A DNA stretch of 64,000 nucleotides from Apoda limacodes (Eukaryota; Arthropoda; Insecta; Lepidoptera; Limacodidae), in NCBI GenBank assembly GCA_946406115.1, contig OX291553.1:2485001-2549000 (forward strand), in the 5' to 3' direction. Shown here piece after piece: positions 31,510 to 42,416 of the stretch (its first letter is position 1; every line of letters starts with the position of its first letter). The position numbers were made by a program, and so were the translations under genes. Below the pieces are notes generated by a model. The model had not been told where the DNA came from and did not search any database. It was given only the letters and a program-made list of their open reading frames with translations.

Positions 31510-31919
31510 TGTATGGCCACGCACAGCGCAACTGCACACGCAGACCGCGCTGCGTGAAATGTCTACGCGATCACTCCACTCCGGACTGCGATCGCGAAAA
31601 CGCATCCGACCCGGTCGCTTGCGTACTCTGTGGGAGCGAAGGTCACCCTGCGAATTACCGCGGGTGCCCAAAAGCTCCCAAACAGAACCCGCGTAAACTC
31701 AAAAAGGGTAAATTCCGTCTCTCTGCCCCCCACCAACAGGCTCCGCTCGTGCCTGCTCCCCTCCCTGCTGTCAACGCCTGGAGCCGACCTCCTGCGCTAG
31801 TTGACGCAGGTAAAATAAAATCTAACGAGACAAACAAACTACTGTCTGCTCTTTCTGGGCCTGTCTCAGTCACGGGAATTCCGTATCCCGCCCCACTCAT
31901 GTCCCGGGACATCCTGTGA
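31495..31919 (+). pseudogene. element J ORF1, zinc-knuckle C-terminus
   Basis: Three CCHC knuckles in series: CHRCQMYGHAQRNC (C-x2-C-x4-H-x4-C), CVKCLRDHSTPDC (C-x2-C-x3-H-x4-C) and CVLCGSEGHPANYRGC (C-x2-C-x4-H-x6-C). A Lys/Pro-rich tail follows, ending at the stop at 31917-31919. Triple knuckles of this layout are characteristic of Jockey-clade gag proteins. It continues ORF1 after the LINE C interruption. Confidence 0.88.
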
Positions 31920-31944
31920 CCTCCGCGCCCAGCGCCTGCGCCAA

Positions 31945-33258
31945 GTGCTCCCGCACTTCTTGCGCACACGCGCAATCCATCAGCCGATCATCATTGCATC
32001 GGTATATATCTCTCCCTTAAAAGACTTGCTGAAGAGCGACCTTCAGTCTCTCTTAAATTTAGGCGACGCTGTCATTCTTGCCGGTGACCTAAATTGCAAG
32101 CACCGCCCCTGGAACTCTTCAGTAACTTCACGGAGAGGCAGACTCCTCGACGATTTAGTTGACAGACTAAACTTTGACATCATCGCACCCATGACGCCCA
32201 CTTACTTTTCCCACAATACTCGGAACAACGCTGACGTACTCGACATAGCACTTCTAAAGAATGTAAGGCTAAGCTTTCGCTCTATAAAGGTGCTTGACGA
32301 ACTGTCCTTTCCTTCCTTCTCAATGGAAGGTGCAACTGTTATGGGTATCCAAATGCCAGGCAAAGCTCGTACCGAGCCGTCCTCCTACCGCCCCATAAGT
32401 TTACTAAAGGCCCTTGTTAAATTCTACGAATGTCTCCTCCTCGCTCGCCTACGGAACGCTATAGTCTCTAGAGGCATTTTAATAGACGAGCTGTTCGGCT
32501 TCCGTGCCAAACACCCTTGCGTCCATCGTGTCCACCGCATCACGGAACATATTCTCACTGGCTTTCAACCAGTATTAGGTAAGCCCCGCCACACGGGCGC
32601 TGGCTTCTTCGAGGCAGTGAAAGCCTTCGACAAAGTCTGGCACAACGGTTTTATTTATAAACTGTACAACTTTCAGTTGGCAGACCGTCTCTTGCTCATC
32701 ATACGAGACTATTTGTCGAATCGTAGCTTTCGCCACAAAGTAGAGGGCACTCTCTCTTTCCCCCGTCCCATAGATACAGGAGTCCCGCAAGGGTCCTTGC
32801 TCGCCCCTATCTTGTACCTTCTTTACACTAACGACATCCCTAAAACGATAGGTATCCAATTAGCCCTCTTTGCGGACGATCCCGCTATTTATACCACCGA
32901 TAAGCAAGTGAGTCGAATCACTAAGAGACTCCGACCCGCTATCACCGCCCTAGGCGAATGGTTTCGGAAATGAAGGATCGAAGTGAATCCCGAAAAAAGC
33001 TCTGCCGTTCTCTTTACCTCAGGCCGCCCTCCGCGGCCATCTCCCCTCTCACTATTCGGTCGTGCCATTCCCTGGCAAAACAAGACCAAATATCTCGGTG
33101 TGACTCTGGATAGGCATTTCAACTTCCGCGATCACACCAAAATAGTTAATGCAATGCGGACCTACACAGAGATTTCGAACTCCCCACGATTCCCCAATAC
33201 TTCAAAGACCTCGCAGTCCGCTTTTTCGAGCGTACACAAAATCACCCGAATCGACTAA
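31945..33258 (+). pseudogene. element J ORF2: endonuclease plus reverse transcriptase, internally deleted
   Basis: First frame 31945-32973. APE-type endonuclease is represented by IIIASVYISPL, the GDLNCKHRPWNS motif and a distal NADVLDIAL; its N-terminal third is absent. At about 32300 it jumps directly into RT: SSYRPISLLKALVKFYECLL, LFGFRAKHPCVHRVHRITEHI, AVKAFDKVWHNGFIYKLY, TGVPQGSLLAPILYLLYTND and LFADDPAIYT. Motif A reads FFEAVKAFD where FLDxxKAFD is usual, so the catalytic Asp appears replaced by Glu. A stop at about 32971 separates a further piece (32983-33258) with KYLGVTLDRHFNFRDH. Inactive. Confidence 0.85.
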
Positions 33259-33587
33259 TTGTGCAATCCACAACGTATCATCCCCTCTATCGTTAGGCGG
33301 CCTCGGCACGTACTAACGGCCCCAGATGACGATCTCGCTGTCCGGATAGCGAGATTAGTCTGTACGACCTCCCCGAATAGGGCCTCTCTCCAAACACGAC
33401 GCTGACGTCCCCGGGTCCTCGATTACAAAACCAATTGAGTTAGGCGGTAGACCCCCGGGACTTCGCCTCCTTTACCGGTGATCTTTCGCATCGTGACAAG
33501 ATGCAGAAGCTTGTATCGATTATGTCTCCAAACGTATCCTTAGATATGCCAGATTCCTTATTTTGAAGCTTTCTGTATATATCTATA

Positions 33588-33815
33588 CTATAATATTATG
33601 AAGGGTAAAAATGTGTTTGCTTTTATCTCTGCAACTTCATAACTGATTATATAAATTCTCTCAATAATAAAAAGCTACATTGTCCCCACGTAGCATGGGC
33701 TATGAAATGATTCGACTAGAATACGTTTTTAGTTCGAAATCTTAAAGTTTGTAAATCAAGTCGTAAGAAAAAATGCAAACTTCGCAGGTGAAACCGCAGG
33801 GTTCGGCTGGTTTGT
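33588..33815 (+). mobile_element. small interspersed repeat (ctataatattatgaag type)
   Basis: Begins ATACTATAATATTATGAAGG, passes 'tttgcttttatctctgcaac' and 'acgtagcatgggctatgaa', and ends CGCAGGTGAAACCGCAGGGT then TCGGCTGGT. Such ends are common in lepidopteran short repeats (recollection). Non-coding. Confidence 0.55.
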
Positions 33816-34126
33816 TTTAAGTCCTTTTTTTTCTTTTCATTATAATAACACGGCAATCTTGGGGCTGCATGAAAAAATGGTGTGAATTAACAGATTCAGT
33901 CTTATCAGTCTCTCGCTGAAAATTTTGTAAGTTTAAACAATCTAAAAGCTGAGTCATTAGAGGGTTGGTAAAGTAAGGCTAGTTTACAATCTGAAACTAT
34001 CAACTGAATCCTGAAGTGCAAAAATCCTTAAGTTCACACTCTTAATTTATTGGAGTTGCTTGAGTGTGTCATGCTCTCTCAAAGTGTCTCTGCGGTGGTG
34101 GCGTGTGTGTCGGGTCGTTACGTTCC

Positions 34127-34612
34127 CTAAAACATGGTTAAGCGAAGCGATGGCTGATTCATGTGTCATACTCGTGAACGGGTGCCGCCTGTGGAGGCTG
34201 GTCTGCTCTTGCAAACTTCTTTGTATTCTTAGTATTTAGTCTTACTTTTTTGTTTTGTTTATTAATACTGTAAGACATTGATTATTTCTTAGTGATGAAT
34301 ACATAAACTGTCTTTTGTTTATATTAGATACTTTTTTATGTTTTGCTTGTGCATTATATTTCATGTTTTTTTATGTTTGTAATGGAAAGTGTCCTTTTAT
34401 GATAGGGAGGGCATTTTCCATTTTTTTAATTGGACGCTGTAAGAGAAAGGGAGCAAAGAAATGCCCTTGCTGAGTCTCTTGCCGGTTCTTCTCAGTACAA
34501 GGTCTCCCGCCCTGTAGACTTACGAACCGATGGCGTAGTGACATTCATAAGTGCTCAATTATTGTAGCCTAAACTGAATAAATTATATTGAATTTGAATT
34601 TGAATTTGAATT
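34127..34612 (+). mobile_element. retroelement X, copy 2
   Basis: Shares its first 115 bp with 11337-11450 (CTAAAACATGGTTAAGCGAA to 'cttgcaaacttctttgtattcttagtatt'). Ends with 'gagtctcttgccggttcttctc', 'aataaattatattg' and a (AATTTG)n tail at about 34589-34612. Having matched both ends in two copies shows X is a defined element, not a random LINE truncation. Target duplication not obvious here. Confidence 0.7.
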
Positions 34613-35489
34613 AAGTTTACAAAATTTAGTAGATAAAGTTTTTCATTGAGTTGAAGTGACCTATGGAGTTTATACATGGAATTATGGAAAGAGCGCCTAG
34701 AATAAAAAAAAATAGTTGAAGTATTTTATTCATCTTCTATTATAATTAAAATGTCATCTAGAAATGGTATTGGTTCCGATATTACTAAATAACTATTTGT
34801 TAGTTAAAGCTTAGTTTGGTCACGTGACCTGACAAAAAACCAATCGGGATAGAAGTACTCATATTTCTAATAAGTTAAGAATCTCATATTCTCCACCACA
34901 TCATTATAAATTACTAAGGTTGAGTCGCACGTCACTGTTTGTAGTTTGTTAATAAACAATATTTTATATGTATCGGTTAATAAAAAACTATCAAAACAAG
35001 CTTACAAAGATAAATACTAACGATGCCAGTTCAAAGGAATTATGAACGACATAACATTCGAGAACGAGATAGATTTAATTATTGCGAACATGAATTAAAA
35101 CATTAATCGATGTCATTTAGTACACACGTATATTTCATGTATAAAGTTGCGTGTCACTGCAGGCGACTTTGTGTGTGTTTTTTATATTTTACCTAGTAGT
35201 ATTAAAAAGTAAACAATAATCACGTCGTATATTTATATTGCTGGTAAGCGTAACTCCGTTTAGCTTTACGACAGAGAAAACAAACTTTACATAATCATAG
35301 TCTTCGGTCGTTCTTTTGCTTGTGTTGTTGAATTTTTGTTTATGATTCGATAACATTTGCTTAATTTTTCTGTATTGTTAAATGATATAAGCTGTCAATG
35401 GCTATCATTCGGTCTCTGACAGCGTAAAGCTAGTAAAACTGTGTAATTGAAACTTGATTAATCTGACTACCCTAAGGATATTATGTATG
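34613..35489. other. unassigned AT-rich spacer
   Basis: Nothing recognised. Confidence 0.45.
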
Positions 35490-36008
35490 TTAACCCGTTA
35501 AGCGTCCTAGGGACCACAGTGGTCTCTAAGCGTTTTGTCTCGCGGGGGATTTTTTTCAGGACGACTTTTATCAGACAGGCTAATTGTAAGTATTCAGAAG
35601 TGAAGCCAATGGCCTGTCCTACGTTCTATTATTTTTGGGTGGACAATATTTTATGCGTTTAATATTTTTTTATCAGAAATTGTTTTGGTAATTTTATCCG
35701 GCCGCCATTTATATTGCGCCATTTTGAGTTGGATTTTGGATTTTATTAACAGTAGCAGAGAGTTCATTTTGACCCCTGGTAATGTGCTATATATAAAAAA
35801 CTATGCCTTTTTTTAGTAAATAAATTTATTATTACTTATTATATTTATCATAAACTTATTCTTATTACTTTTTTTTTATACTGTATGTATTAGGGAACAT
35901 ACCTAAAAATAAGTAAATAGGAATAAACATAATAAAGTTAGGTGTATGTCCGTTTGTACGCGGCAAGTGCGGATAATTTCCTTAGTACGGGGACGCTTGA
36001 CGGGTTAA
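35490..36008. mobile_element. piggyBac-like MITE
   Basis: Begins TTAACCCGTTAAGCGTCC (35490-35507) and ends GGACGCTTGACGGGTTAA (35991-36008). These are reverse complements except for one base, i.e. TIRs starting CCC and ending GGG inside TTAA duplications. TTAA target and CCC..GGG ends define the piggyBac superfamily. The 519-bp element has no transposase frame. A second palindrome, GGACCACAGTGGTCT, sits just inside the left end (35511-35525). Confidence 0.85.
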
Positions 36009-36040
36009 AAGCCACATTGCAAAATTTTTTTAACTTCTAG

Positions 36041-36100
36041 AACACACCTAAAGACGTACTGTCTTTAGGTGTGTTGTTGTTTGAATTTGAATTTGAGTTT
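36041..36100. repeat. 15-bp perfect stem-loop with TTTGAA tail
   Basis: AACACACCTAAAGAC (36041-36055) pairs with GTCTTTAGGTGTGTT (36061-36075) around GTACT. It is followed by (TTTGAA)n to about 36100. A hairpin followed by a hexamer tail resembles the tail region of LINE C and X, but the stem sequence is not shared with them. Confidence 0.75.
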
Positions 36101-38182
36101 GAAATGTATGAAGTTTTTACTTTCCCTACGATGCGTAGGATGCAGATTTTTTTTTTTCGTAGCTTGTAAACTAAACATACAGTTTATAAAGTCGCTCCGC
36201 TCTCCGCTGTCAGTTAGGTAAAATCCAATAAGAAGTGATTTATAGTCGATCATAGATAAGAACTATACATTTTGTACCTTATTACCTTACCTTAGTTGTC
36301 TGGCTCAACGTTGACTTTAATAGGTTTCGAATTATCTGTTCAGTTTAATGCTTACATAAATATCACGTATCGCGCATGCGCGTACGCATAAGGCTGTTTT
36401 GATAACGTAAGCCAGGTTTATTTATAGAAAAGTTGTTGAAAAGTATAAGAAATGTTAACATTTATTTACATTAATACAAAAATATTACAAATTTGTAATA
36501 AGGGGAAATAATGATGTTAAAGGGAATGTTTTTTCAAAAAGAAATTGAAATTTGAGATTTATTATGTATATTTTAAGTAAGCTTAATTAATAACAAGCGG
36601 CGTAAAGTTAATACGGAATATGCAGCCGTTAAGTTAATATATAGCAGTAATAGAGTTAATGGCAGCGCATACGTCATTAACCGACTGCGTCAAATTAAGG
36701 GCAATTCGTTTTATTGGCGTTCGTGCAACCGTCTAACTACTGTTTTACCCACTACTAATTGATGCGTACAATAAGAGTGTGTATTTTTATTTTTAGTTGA
36801 TTATAAAACATATTTAATATCCAAAAAAGAAATAAATCTAATGGGATCTGTCTTGCCTAAAATATTGAAAATATGTACCTATATGCATGAGGCGTACCTA
36901 CAAAGAATTTTGAAAACTTCAGGCAATTTTTTTTAATTTTTTTTAAATTCAATTTTAATTTTGTTTGTAAACCGAGTTAGTAAGTTTTTTCTGTTTACTA
37001 CATTATAGAAAGAGTATTTTCTAAGATGTAGCCGTCTGATTTTTAAAAAATGAATATACAAAATTTGTTGAATGCAGGTTCCATAAATTTTAACGTGTTT
37101 ATTCACTAATGTGTTAATCTATTGTGTTACTCTGTTTTATTTAGACACAAATAAACAAAATGTTTGAAGCAGGAAATAAAAAAGTTTTTCAGAATGGTTG
37201 AAAATGCAAAAGCGCACATATTTCTTTTGTATGTACTATAACTTTAACAGCGCTACACATTTATGTCCAATATAAAAATACCAGCACAAAAGCATTTTTT
37301 TAATTTACTCTATTAGGGTGATGCGTTTCATTAGAAATATTAGTTTTAATATCTCCCATAGTCACGTCGGCGCGGCGGCGCGGTGCGTCCGTCACAGCTA
37401 AATTATGCGTCGACTACATTGTACACAGAAATTACAAGCTGCTCATACATTTTAAACATGGCTTTAAATGGATATTGCGAGCAATAAAGTTATTAAGTCC
37501 CACAATTATATTATTATGTTATGGTTATTGTACGAAGAAATGTACTGTAAGAAAACTAATGGAAATGAATAACAAATAAGAAATGAATGAAGATAAGAGT
37601 GAAAATGTTATAGCAAGTTATATAATAGAAAAATTATAGCTGATTTCTTTGTGATGTGATTTGTGTAATGTATATGTTTAAGTTTGTTTTTGTCTGTTAC
37701 CTTGGTTACAGAAAATGTCAATTTAAACATTGGTATTCATTGTTTTATTATTTATCTAGTGCTCGAGATGAGCTATTTTCTATCACAATTTTATGACTAT
37801 ATAACTAGTTTACACACGACAGTTATCCAAGTAAGTATCTGCACCAAATATTGAGTTCATAACGAATAGCAGGCGGTCACAACTTCGTCCCCATGTATCT
37901 TACGGAACCATAAATTCATCAGAACTAAACATTTATCAATCTGGAATAATATATCTTTCTAAGATTTTTTTTTAATTCTGCCGGTGGTTTGGGAGATTAA
38001 TTACACACATAACAACACCTAACAGAATCTCTCTTTATAATATAAGTATAGATATAGGTTATGTAGGAGGAAAAAAGTCGTGTACGGAACCTTAAAAATA
38101 TCATAAACTGTCATGTTTTATTCCAACGCCAACGACCACCACAATATTGAATTATTTATTGAGTATGGTATGAACACTACGG
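36101..38182. other. unassigned 2.1-kb region
   Basis: AT-rich with a small GC-rich island at 37362-37395 (GTCGGCGCGGCGGCGCGGTG). No gene or element boundaries recognised. Confidence 0.4.
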
Positions 38183-38617
38183 GCGCGTTCGTTCTGGGAT
38201 TAAGAGTTCCCACGAATGATACTTTTCACACTTTTGATAACGACAGTTTTGCCACCGACACCTACCGTTCGTTTAGCTTTGAAACGTTACTAACAAAATT
38301 TTTGGTTACAAAACCTGCAAAACGAACGCTTGACGTACACACACTACGATAAAACACACACACACTACCATAAACAATGAATTTGTATAGGCAGTTTGAC
38401 AGATTAACACAAAAACCCCACCTCCAGACATGGGTCTAAAGTTTCATTTTTCGGTGGCAAAAGTGACAAAAATAACAAAAATATCGTAAACGAACGCATG
38501 ACAGTTTGTCACAGATGATACTAAAATTTTGATACTTTTGATACCAATGCTAAACGAACGGTTGACAGGTGGCAAAAGTAATGAAAATAATGATTCTGCA
38601 TCCCAGAACGAACGCGC
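38183..38617. mobile_element. MITE with 18-bp perfect TIRs
   Basis: GCGCGTTCGTTCTGGGAT (38183-38200) is the exact reverse complement of 38600-38617. The 435-bp interior has a repeated subterminal motif, (C/A)CGTTCGTTTA or its complement TAAACGAACG, at about 38268, 38490 and 38551, plus AACGAACGCTTGACG at 38319. Multiple subterminal copies are typical of transposase-binding sites in hAT-like elements. The short flanking CTAC (38177-38180 and 38620-38623) is not a convincing 8-bp duplication, so the superfamily is undecided. Open frames within it are not credible genes. Confidence 0.75.
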
Positions 38618-39676
38618 TCTACAAGAGCGGCCGGCGGGATCGAGGGCGGGGGCGGGTGGCGTGGACAGCGGTCGGCCTGACGAGAGCCGACCCGAACCGT
38701 GACAAATAATCGACAATAAAACTGTGACACATGTGACACCTCTGACATCGTATGACAAAGAAACATAATGCTGAGAACAGTGTGCCAACTCTTTCAGATA
38801 AAGGATACGAGTTTAACATTTGTTACTCATACTCGAGACAATTCATGCTAAGAAAACATAGAAATGAAATAGCAAGAAAGAAATTATTGGTATCACCTGT
38901 TAAACAAGTTGTCAGAAAAAAATCTTACCTACAGTACTCATTATTCTCACAGCCTAGTGTTGTCCACTGTAAAATTACAATAATTTACTATTATATTAAT
39001 GCAACGGATATCGGGATAGGATATAAGACTTTTAAAAGAAAAAATCATATTTGAGCATATCAGAATCCCGATTTTAATTTAATTTAATTGTTTATTCAGA
39101 CATCAGATATAAATTAAAAGTAGGTACATATTGATAATTTTTTTGTTTGTTAAATATTTTTAGATCGATTTCAAATGTGTATTTCATATTATTTAGCAGT
39201 TTTTTTGGTTTTGATAATTATGATACGCTTTTGTACCAATAATACCTACATATTAGCATATACATATCCTATCAGCTATTCCCTTTTTTTTAATTTATTA
39301 TTGTCAAAAGTTGTTTAAAGTTGGCAAACTGTTCCACCTCCTAATGTAACAAGTATGGTATAATTATGTCGCATGTCACAACTGCCGATGTTTCTATTGG
39401 ACAGTAAATGGGTGACAGCGACAGGTGACACGTCACTTTATAACTACTTTGTTGTAGCGCAATTGTTGCGACACAATTTAAATATACTTTTTGTTAGTTC
39501 CAAGTTCCAAAGTGCCACTTAGGATTGATCGTGGGCGAAGTACCTACCTACCTATATTTTTGTCCCTAATAAATATGTTTTCATTAAATCAAATTCGCCA
39601 GTTATAGTCCGCAAATTAAAAGTACAAGAATAGTTCGTTAGATAAGAGTACGCATTAAGTATACCCGGTCAGTATA
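38618..39676. other. GC-rich patch then unassigned AT-rich sequence
   Basis: 38625-38700 is strikingly GC-rich (GCGGCCGGCGGGATCGAGGG and onward); the remainder is AT-rich. A 100-residue frame at 38752-39054 has no motif. Confidence 0.4.
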
Positions 39677-41685
39677 TTTTTTTTTTTTTATACCACTAAG
39701 GTGGCAAACATGCACACGGACCGCCTGATGGAAAGCGGTCACCGTGGCCTGTGGACGCTTGCAACACTAGAAGTATCACTCGCGCGTTGCCGACCCTTCA
39801 AAAATCCAATAACTTCTTTCTTGAAGAACCCCATACTATAGTCCTCAGAGAAAACCTTGGGAGGGGGCTCATTCCACAACCCAAGCGTTCGCGGGAGGAA
39901 GTTTCTCTGAAACCGCACTGTACGCGACCATTTCGGTTCTGAAGTGTGAGAATGAATTCCCTGCCGTAGGCGAGCGGTGCGATGGTAGAAAGTAGCCGTT
40001 GGCATCATTTCGAACAATTCCTCAGAACACATCCCATTGTACAAGCGGTAGAACATACACAGGGAGGCAAAGTCCCTCCTCAGACTTAAGGGTTCGATAC
40101 GGCAAGTGAGTTTGGGATCGTCGACAATTCTCACAGCCCGTCGTTGAACCGAGTCAAAAGGTCCAAGCTGGTATCCGGGTGCGCCTGCCCAGAGATGGCA
40201 GCAGTACTTCATATTGGGCCGAACTTGCGACTTGTAGAGCAGCAACCGCTGACCCGACGTGAAGTTCTGCCTCGCTCTGTTGAGTACACCTAGTTTTTTG
40301 GACGCCAGCAGCAGGAGAGTGGAGTGTTCTGGAATTGTGGGACTGCAGTGAATAGGGTTTTCTTAGCGGTGAACGCGCAGACTTGTGTCTTTGTAGAGTT
40401 GAATCGGACCAAGTTTAACCGTCCCCAGTCAGAGACCTTGGACAGTGTGGTCTCGATTTGACACACAAGTTCTCCTCGGTTTTCCTCTACAACGGAACGA
40501 GGGATGTTTGCACGACCCGTGTAATAAGCGTCTCCAGTAGTGTCATCTGCATGTCATTGATATGCAGTAAAAACAGTGTAGGATACAGCACAGAGCCTTG
40601 CGGGACACCAGCATTAATGTCCATGCTATTAGAGCAACTACCGTCAACTACGGTTCGTATGCGTCTGCCGGTCAAAAAGCTAGCCACCCATTTGCACAAA
40701 TTCTCTGGCACTCCGTAAAATGGCAACTTCGATAGAAGACCCCGGTGCCAAACCCGATCGAACGCCTTCCCTATGTCCAGGCTACATGCCAATGCCTCCC
40801 CTAACTCTTAATGGCTAGTGCCCATCGGTGTGTGAGATACACTAGAAGGTCACCTGCCGAGCGACCGTGGCGAAAGCCATATTGGCGGTCACTGACCAGG
40901 TCGTCTTCTAGGTATCTTAGAAGCTGTTTGTTGATCACACGCTCCATCACCTTGGAGAGGAGAGAATTAATAGCGATAGGCCTGTAATTCGATCTGATCT
41001 GATCTATCACCCTTTTTGGGCACCGGGTGCACATTCGCAGTCTTCCATGAAGATGGAAATTGCCTAGTATGGTAGGAAAGCGCGAAGAGGCGCGTGAGTA
41101 CATGACATAACTCAGGAGCTCACTGCTTAAACACCACTGCTGGTATACCGTCTGGCCCACTCGACTTATGAACGTCTACAGAAAGAAACGCCCGCCTGAC
41201 CTCCCGCTGTGTTATGGAGATTTCCGGCATGGTCTTACCGCACCACAGTATAGTAGGTGGTACAGCGCCTTTATCGTTCATATTCGAGTTTGCGGCAAAG
41301 AGACTGCCCAGTAGATCGGCTTTCTCTTTAGCACTATGGGCCAAGGCGGAAGGGCCCCTGATCCCCCTCTGTTGTAGTAGCCTGGTCTACTCCGGTCTCC
41401 TTCTCCGGCACGATTACCACTTCAGAGACTTAACACCGGCTGGCGGATCAACCTCCCAGGGCGAAGATTAAGTGATCCCTGGTTTCGGGAACCCGTACAA
41501 TCTGCGGGCGGCCAGCGGTCAGCCGTTTCATCAGGTCACCCTAACCGCCGGACCAGCACGCCGCGTCTACGCCGAGCAATGACAGCAACGAGCACCGCCG
41601 GTCCTCCGCTGTCCGTGAAGCAAATCCTCAAAGAGCTCTGGCAACCTTACTCACCGCCAAGACAAGAATACTTACATAAACCTGA
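39677..41685 (-). mobile_element. LINE A, copy with both ends but internally deleted
   Basis: 3' end at 39677 (T-run, then 'ataccactaaggtggcaaac' and CGGACCGCCTGATGG). 5' leader at about 41380-41685 matches the leader of the 62-kb copy ('aaggttgccagagctctttgagg', 'cctgatgaaacggctgaccgctgg'). The leader joins directly to the RT N-terminal part near 41345, so the endonuclease is gone. About 85 bp is missing near 40310 and a short deletion removes part of the catalytic-box region near 40540. Having both ends argues for internal deletion, not 5' truncation. Confidence 0.82.
39739..41344 (-). pseudogene. LINE A reverse transcriptase, frameshifted
   Basis: Read 41344 down to 39739 in four frames. 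41344-41120: REVRRAFLSVDVHKSSGPDG, an RT N-terminal linker. 41160-40801: NYRPIAINSLLSKVMERVIN (region 1) and YGFRHGRSAGDLLVYLTHRW. 40792-40487: ACSLDIGKAFDRVWHRGLLS (motif A, Asp intact) and INAGVPQGSVLYPTLFLLHI (motif B); the YADD-type catalytic box lies at the deletion and frame break. 40245-39739: C-terminal SQVRPNMKYCCHLWAGAPGY, RIVDDPKLTCRIEPLSL and QRNFLPRTLGLWNE. Non-functional. Confidence 0.85.
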
Positions 41686-42220
41686 CTCAAAATCTCTGTG
41701 CAAATCTTGTAAACATAACCATACTTTAGTTAATGTTAACTTTTTCTGGTAAATTAATCATAATTCATTTAAATACTTACATGATTACCTTTATTGTCAC
41801 ATTCTTTAACATATTTTCATATCACGACACTGATTAAACCTAAAATCTACAAAATTTCAAATTTACAATGAGAAATATTATACGTATTTATGTATATGTT
41901 GCATAGTCTAACAAAGCAAAAGACGCGTGTCAAGGTCATTTTTGTTTACACGAATTGCAAACAGATTCTGAGTCCGGTTTACATGTTTTTTTGTGGTATA
42001 AAATTCTGTTTTGCCTAAATAAGTACCAAGGAACTAAGCTTTTTGTATTTTTAATTAAAGAAAAAACTGCGTACTCTTGGTTGCCCGTAGATACCGGAAA
42101 TAAAATGAAATGTAATATTGTACTATTTAAGAGTATCGGATTCGCAGCTCGCTCCATACAACAGGATTTTTCTCCTATGATGCATATCAATCCCTCAAAC
42201 TCAATGTTTTTTTTTTTAAC
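41686..42220. other. unassigned spacer
   Basis: Open frames on both strands around 41936-42236 (about 85-93 residues) are complementary shadows with no motif. Nothing else seen. Confidence 0.4.
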
Positions 42221-42416
42221 AAGACAAGGCGACTAATATCTAGGTCTGTGGTGTTTCAGTTTTACGTTAAATTGTGTAATTCTAAAATTATTAGAGTCCA
42301 AAAACTTGTAATTTATGGTCAAAACAGCTGCCACTTCGTGCTTATTATACACTATAACAAAAACGTTTCCGAAAATTTTAAAGCACCACAGACCTAGATA
42401 ATAGTTGCCTTGTCTT
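42221..42416. repeat. inverted repeat with 38-bp arms
   Basis: Left arm 42221-42258 (AAGACAAGGCGACTAATATC then TAGGTCTGTGGTGTTTCA) and right arm 42379-42416 match as reverse complements at 34 of 38 positions, with a loop of about 120 bases. The four mismatches show the arms have diverged. Candidate foldback element. Confidence 0.85.

Larger units (their letters stand above)
28700..33545 (+). mobile_element. Jockey-clade LINE 'J', decayed, interrupted by LINE C
   Basis: A GC-rich island in AT-rich DNA. About 28700-29576 is a long GC-rich 5' leader with no frame. ORF1 (gag-like) occupies 29577-30357 and, after LINE C, 31495-31919. ORF2 pieces occupy 31945-33258 with a decayed tail to about 33545. 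The order (gag with three zinc knuckles, endonuclease, reverse transcriptase) is that of Jockey-clade elements. Deletions inside ORF2 and frameshifts in both ORFs make it inactive. Its base composition differs sharply from its neighbours, as expected of an inserted element. Confidence 0.85.

Noticed and set aside
38113..38352. A 79-residue gene at the start of the 38.2-kb MITE
   Set aside because: Most of it lies inside the inverted-repeat element, and no motif is seen.
41936..42236. Two overlapping 84- and 93-residue genes on opposite strands
   Set aside because: They are complementary shadows of each other with no recognisable domain.
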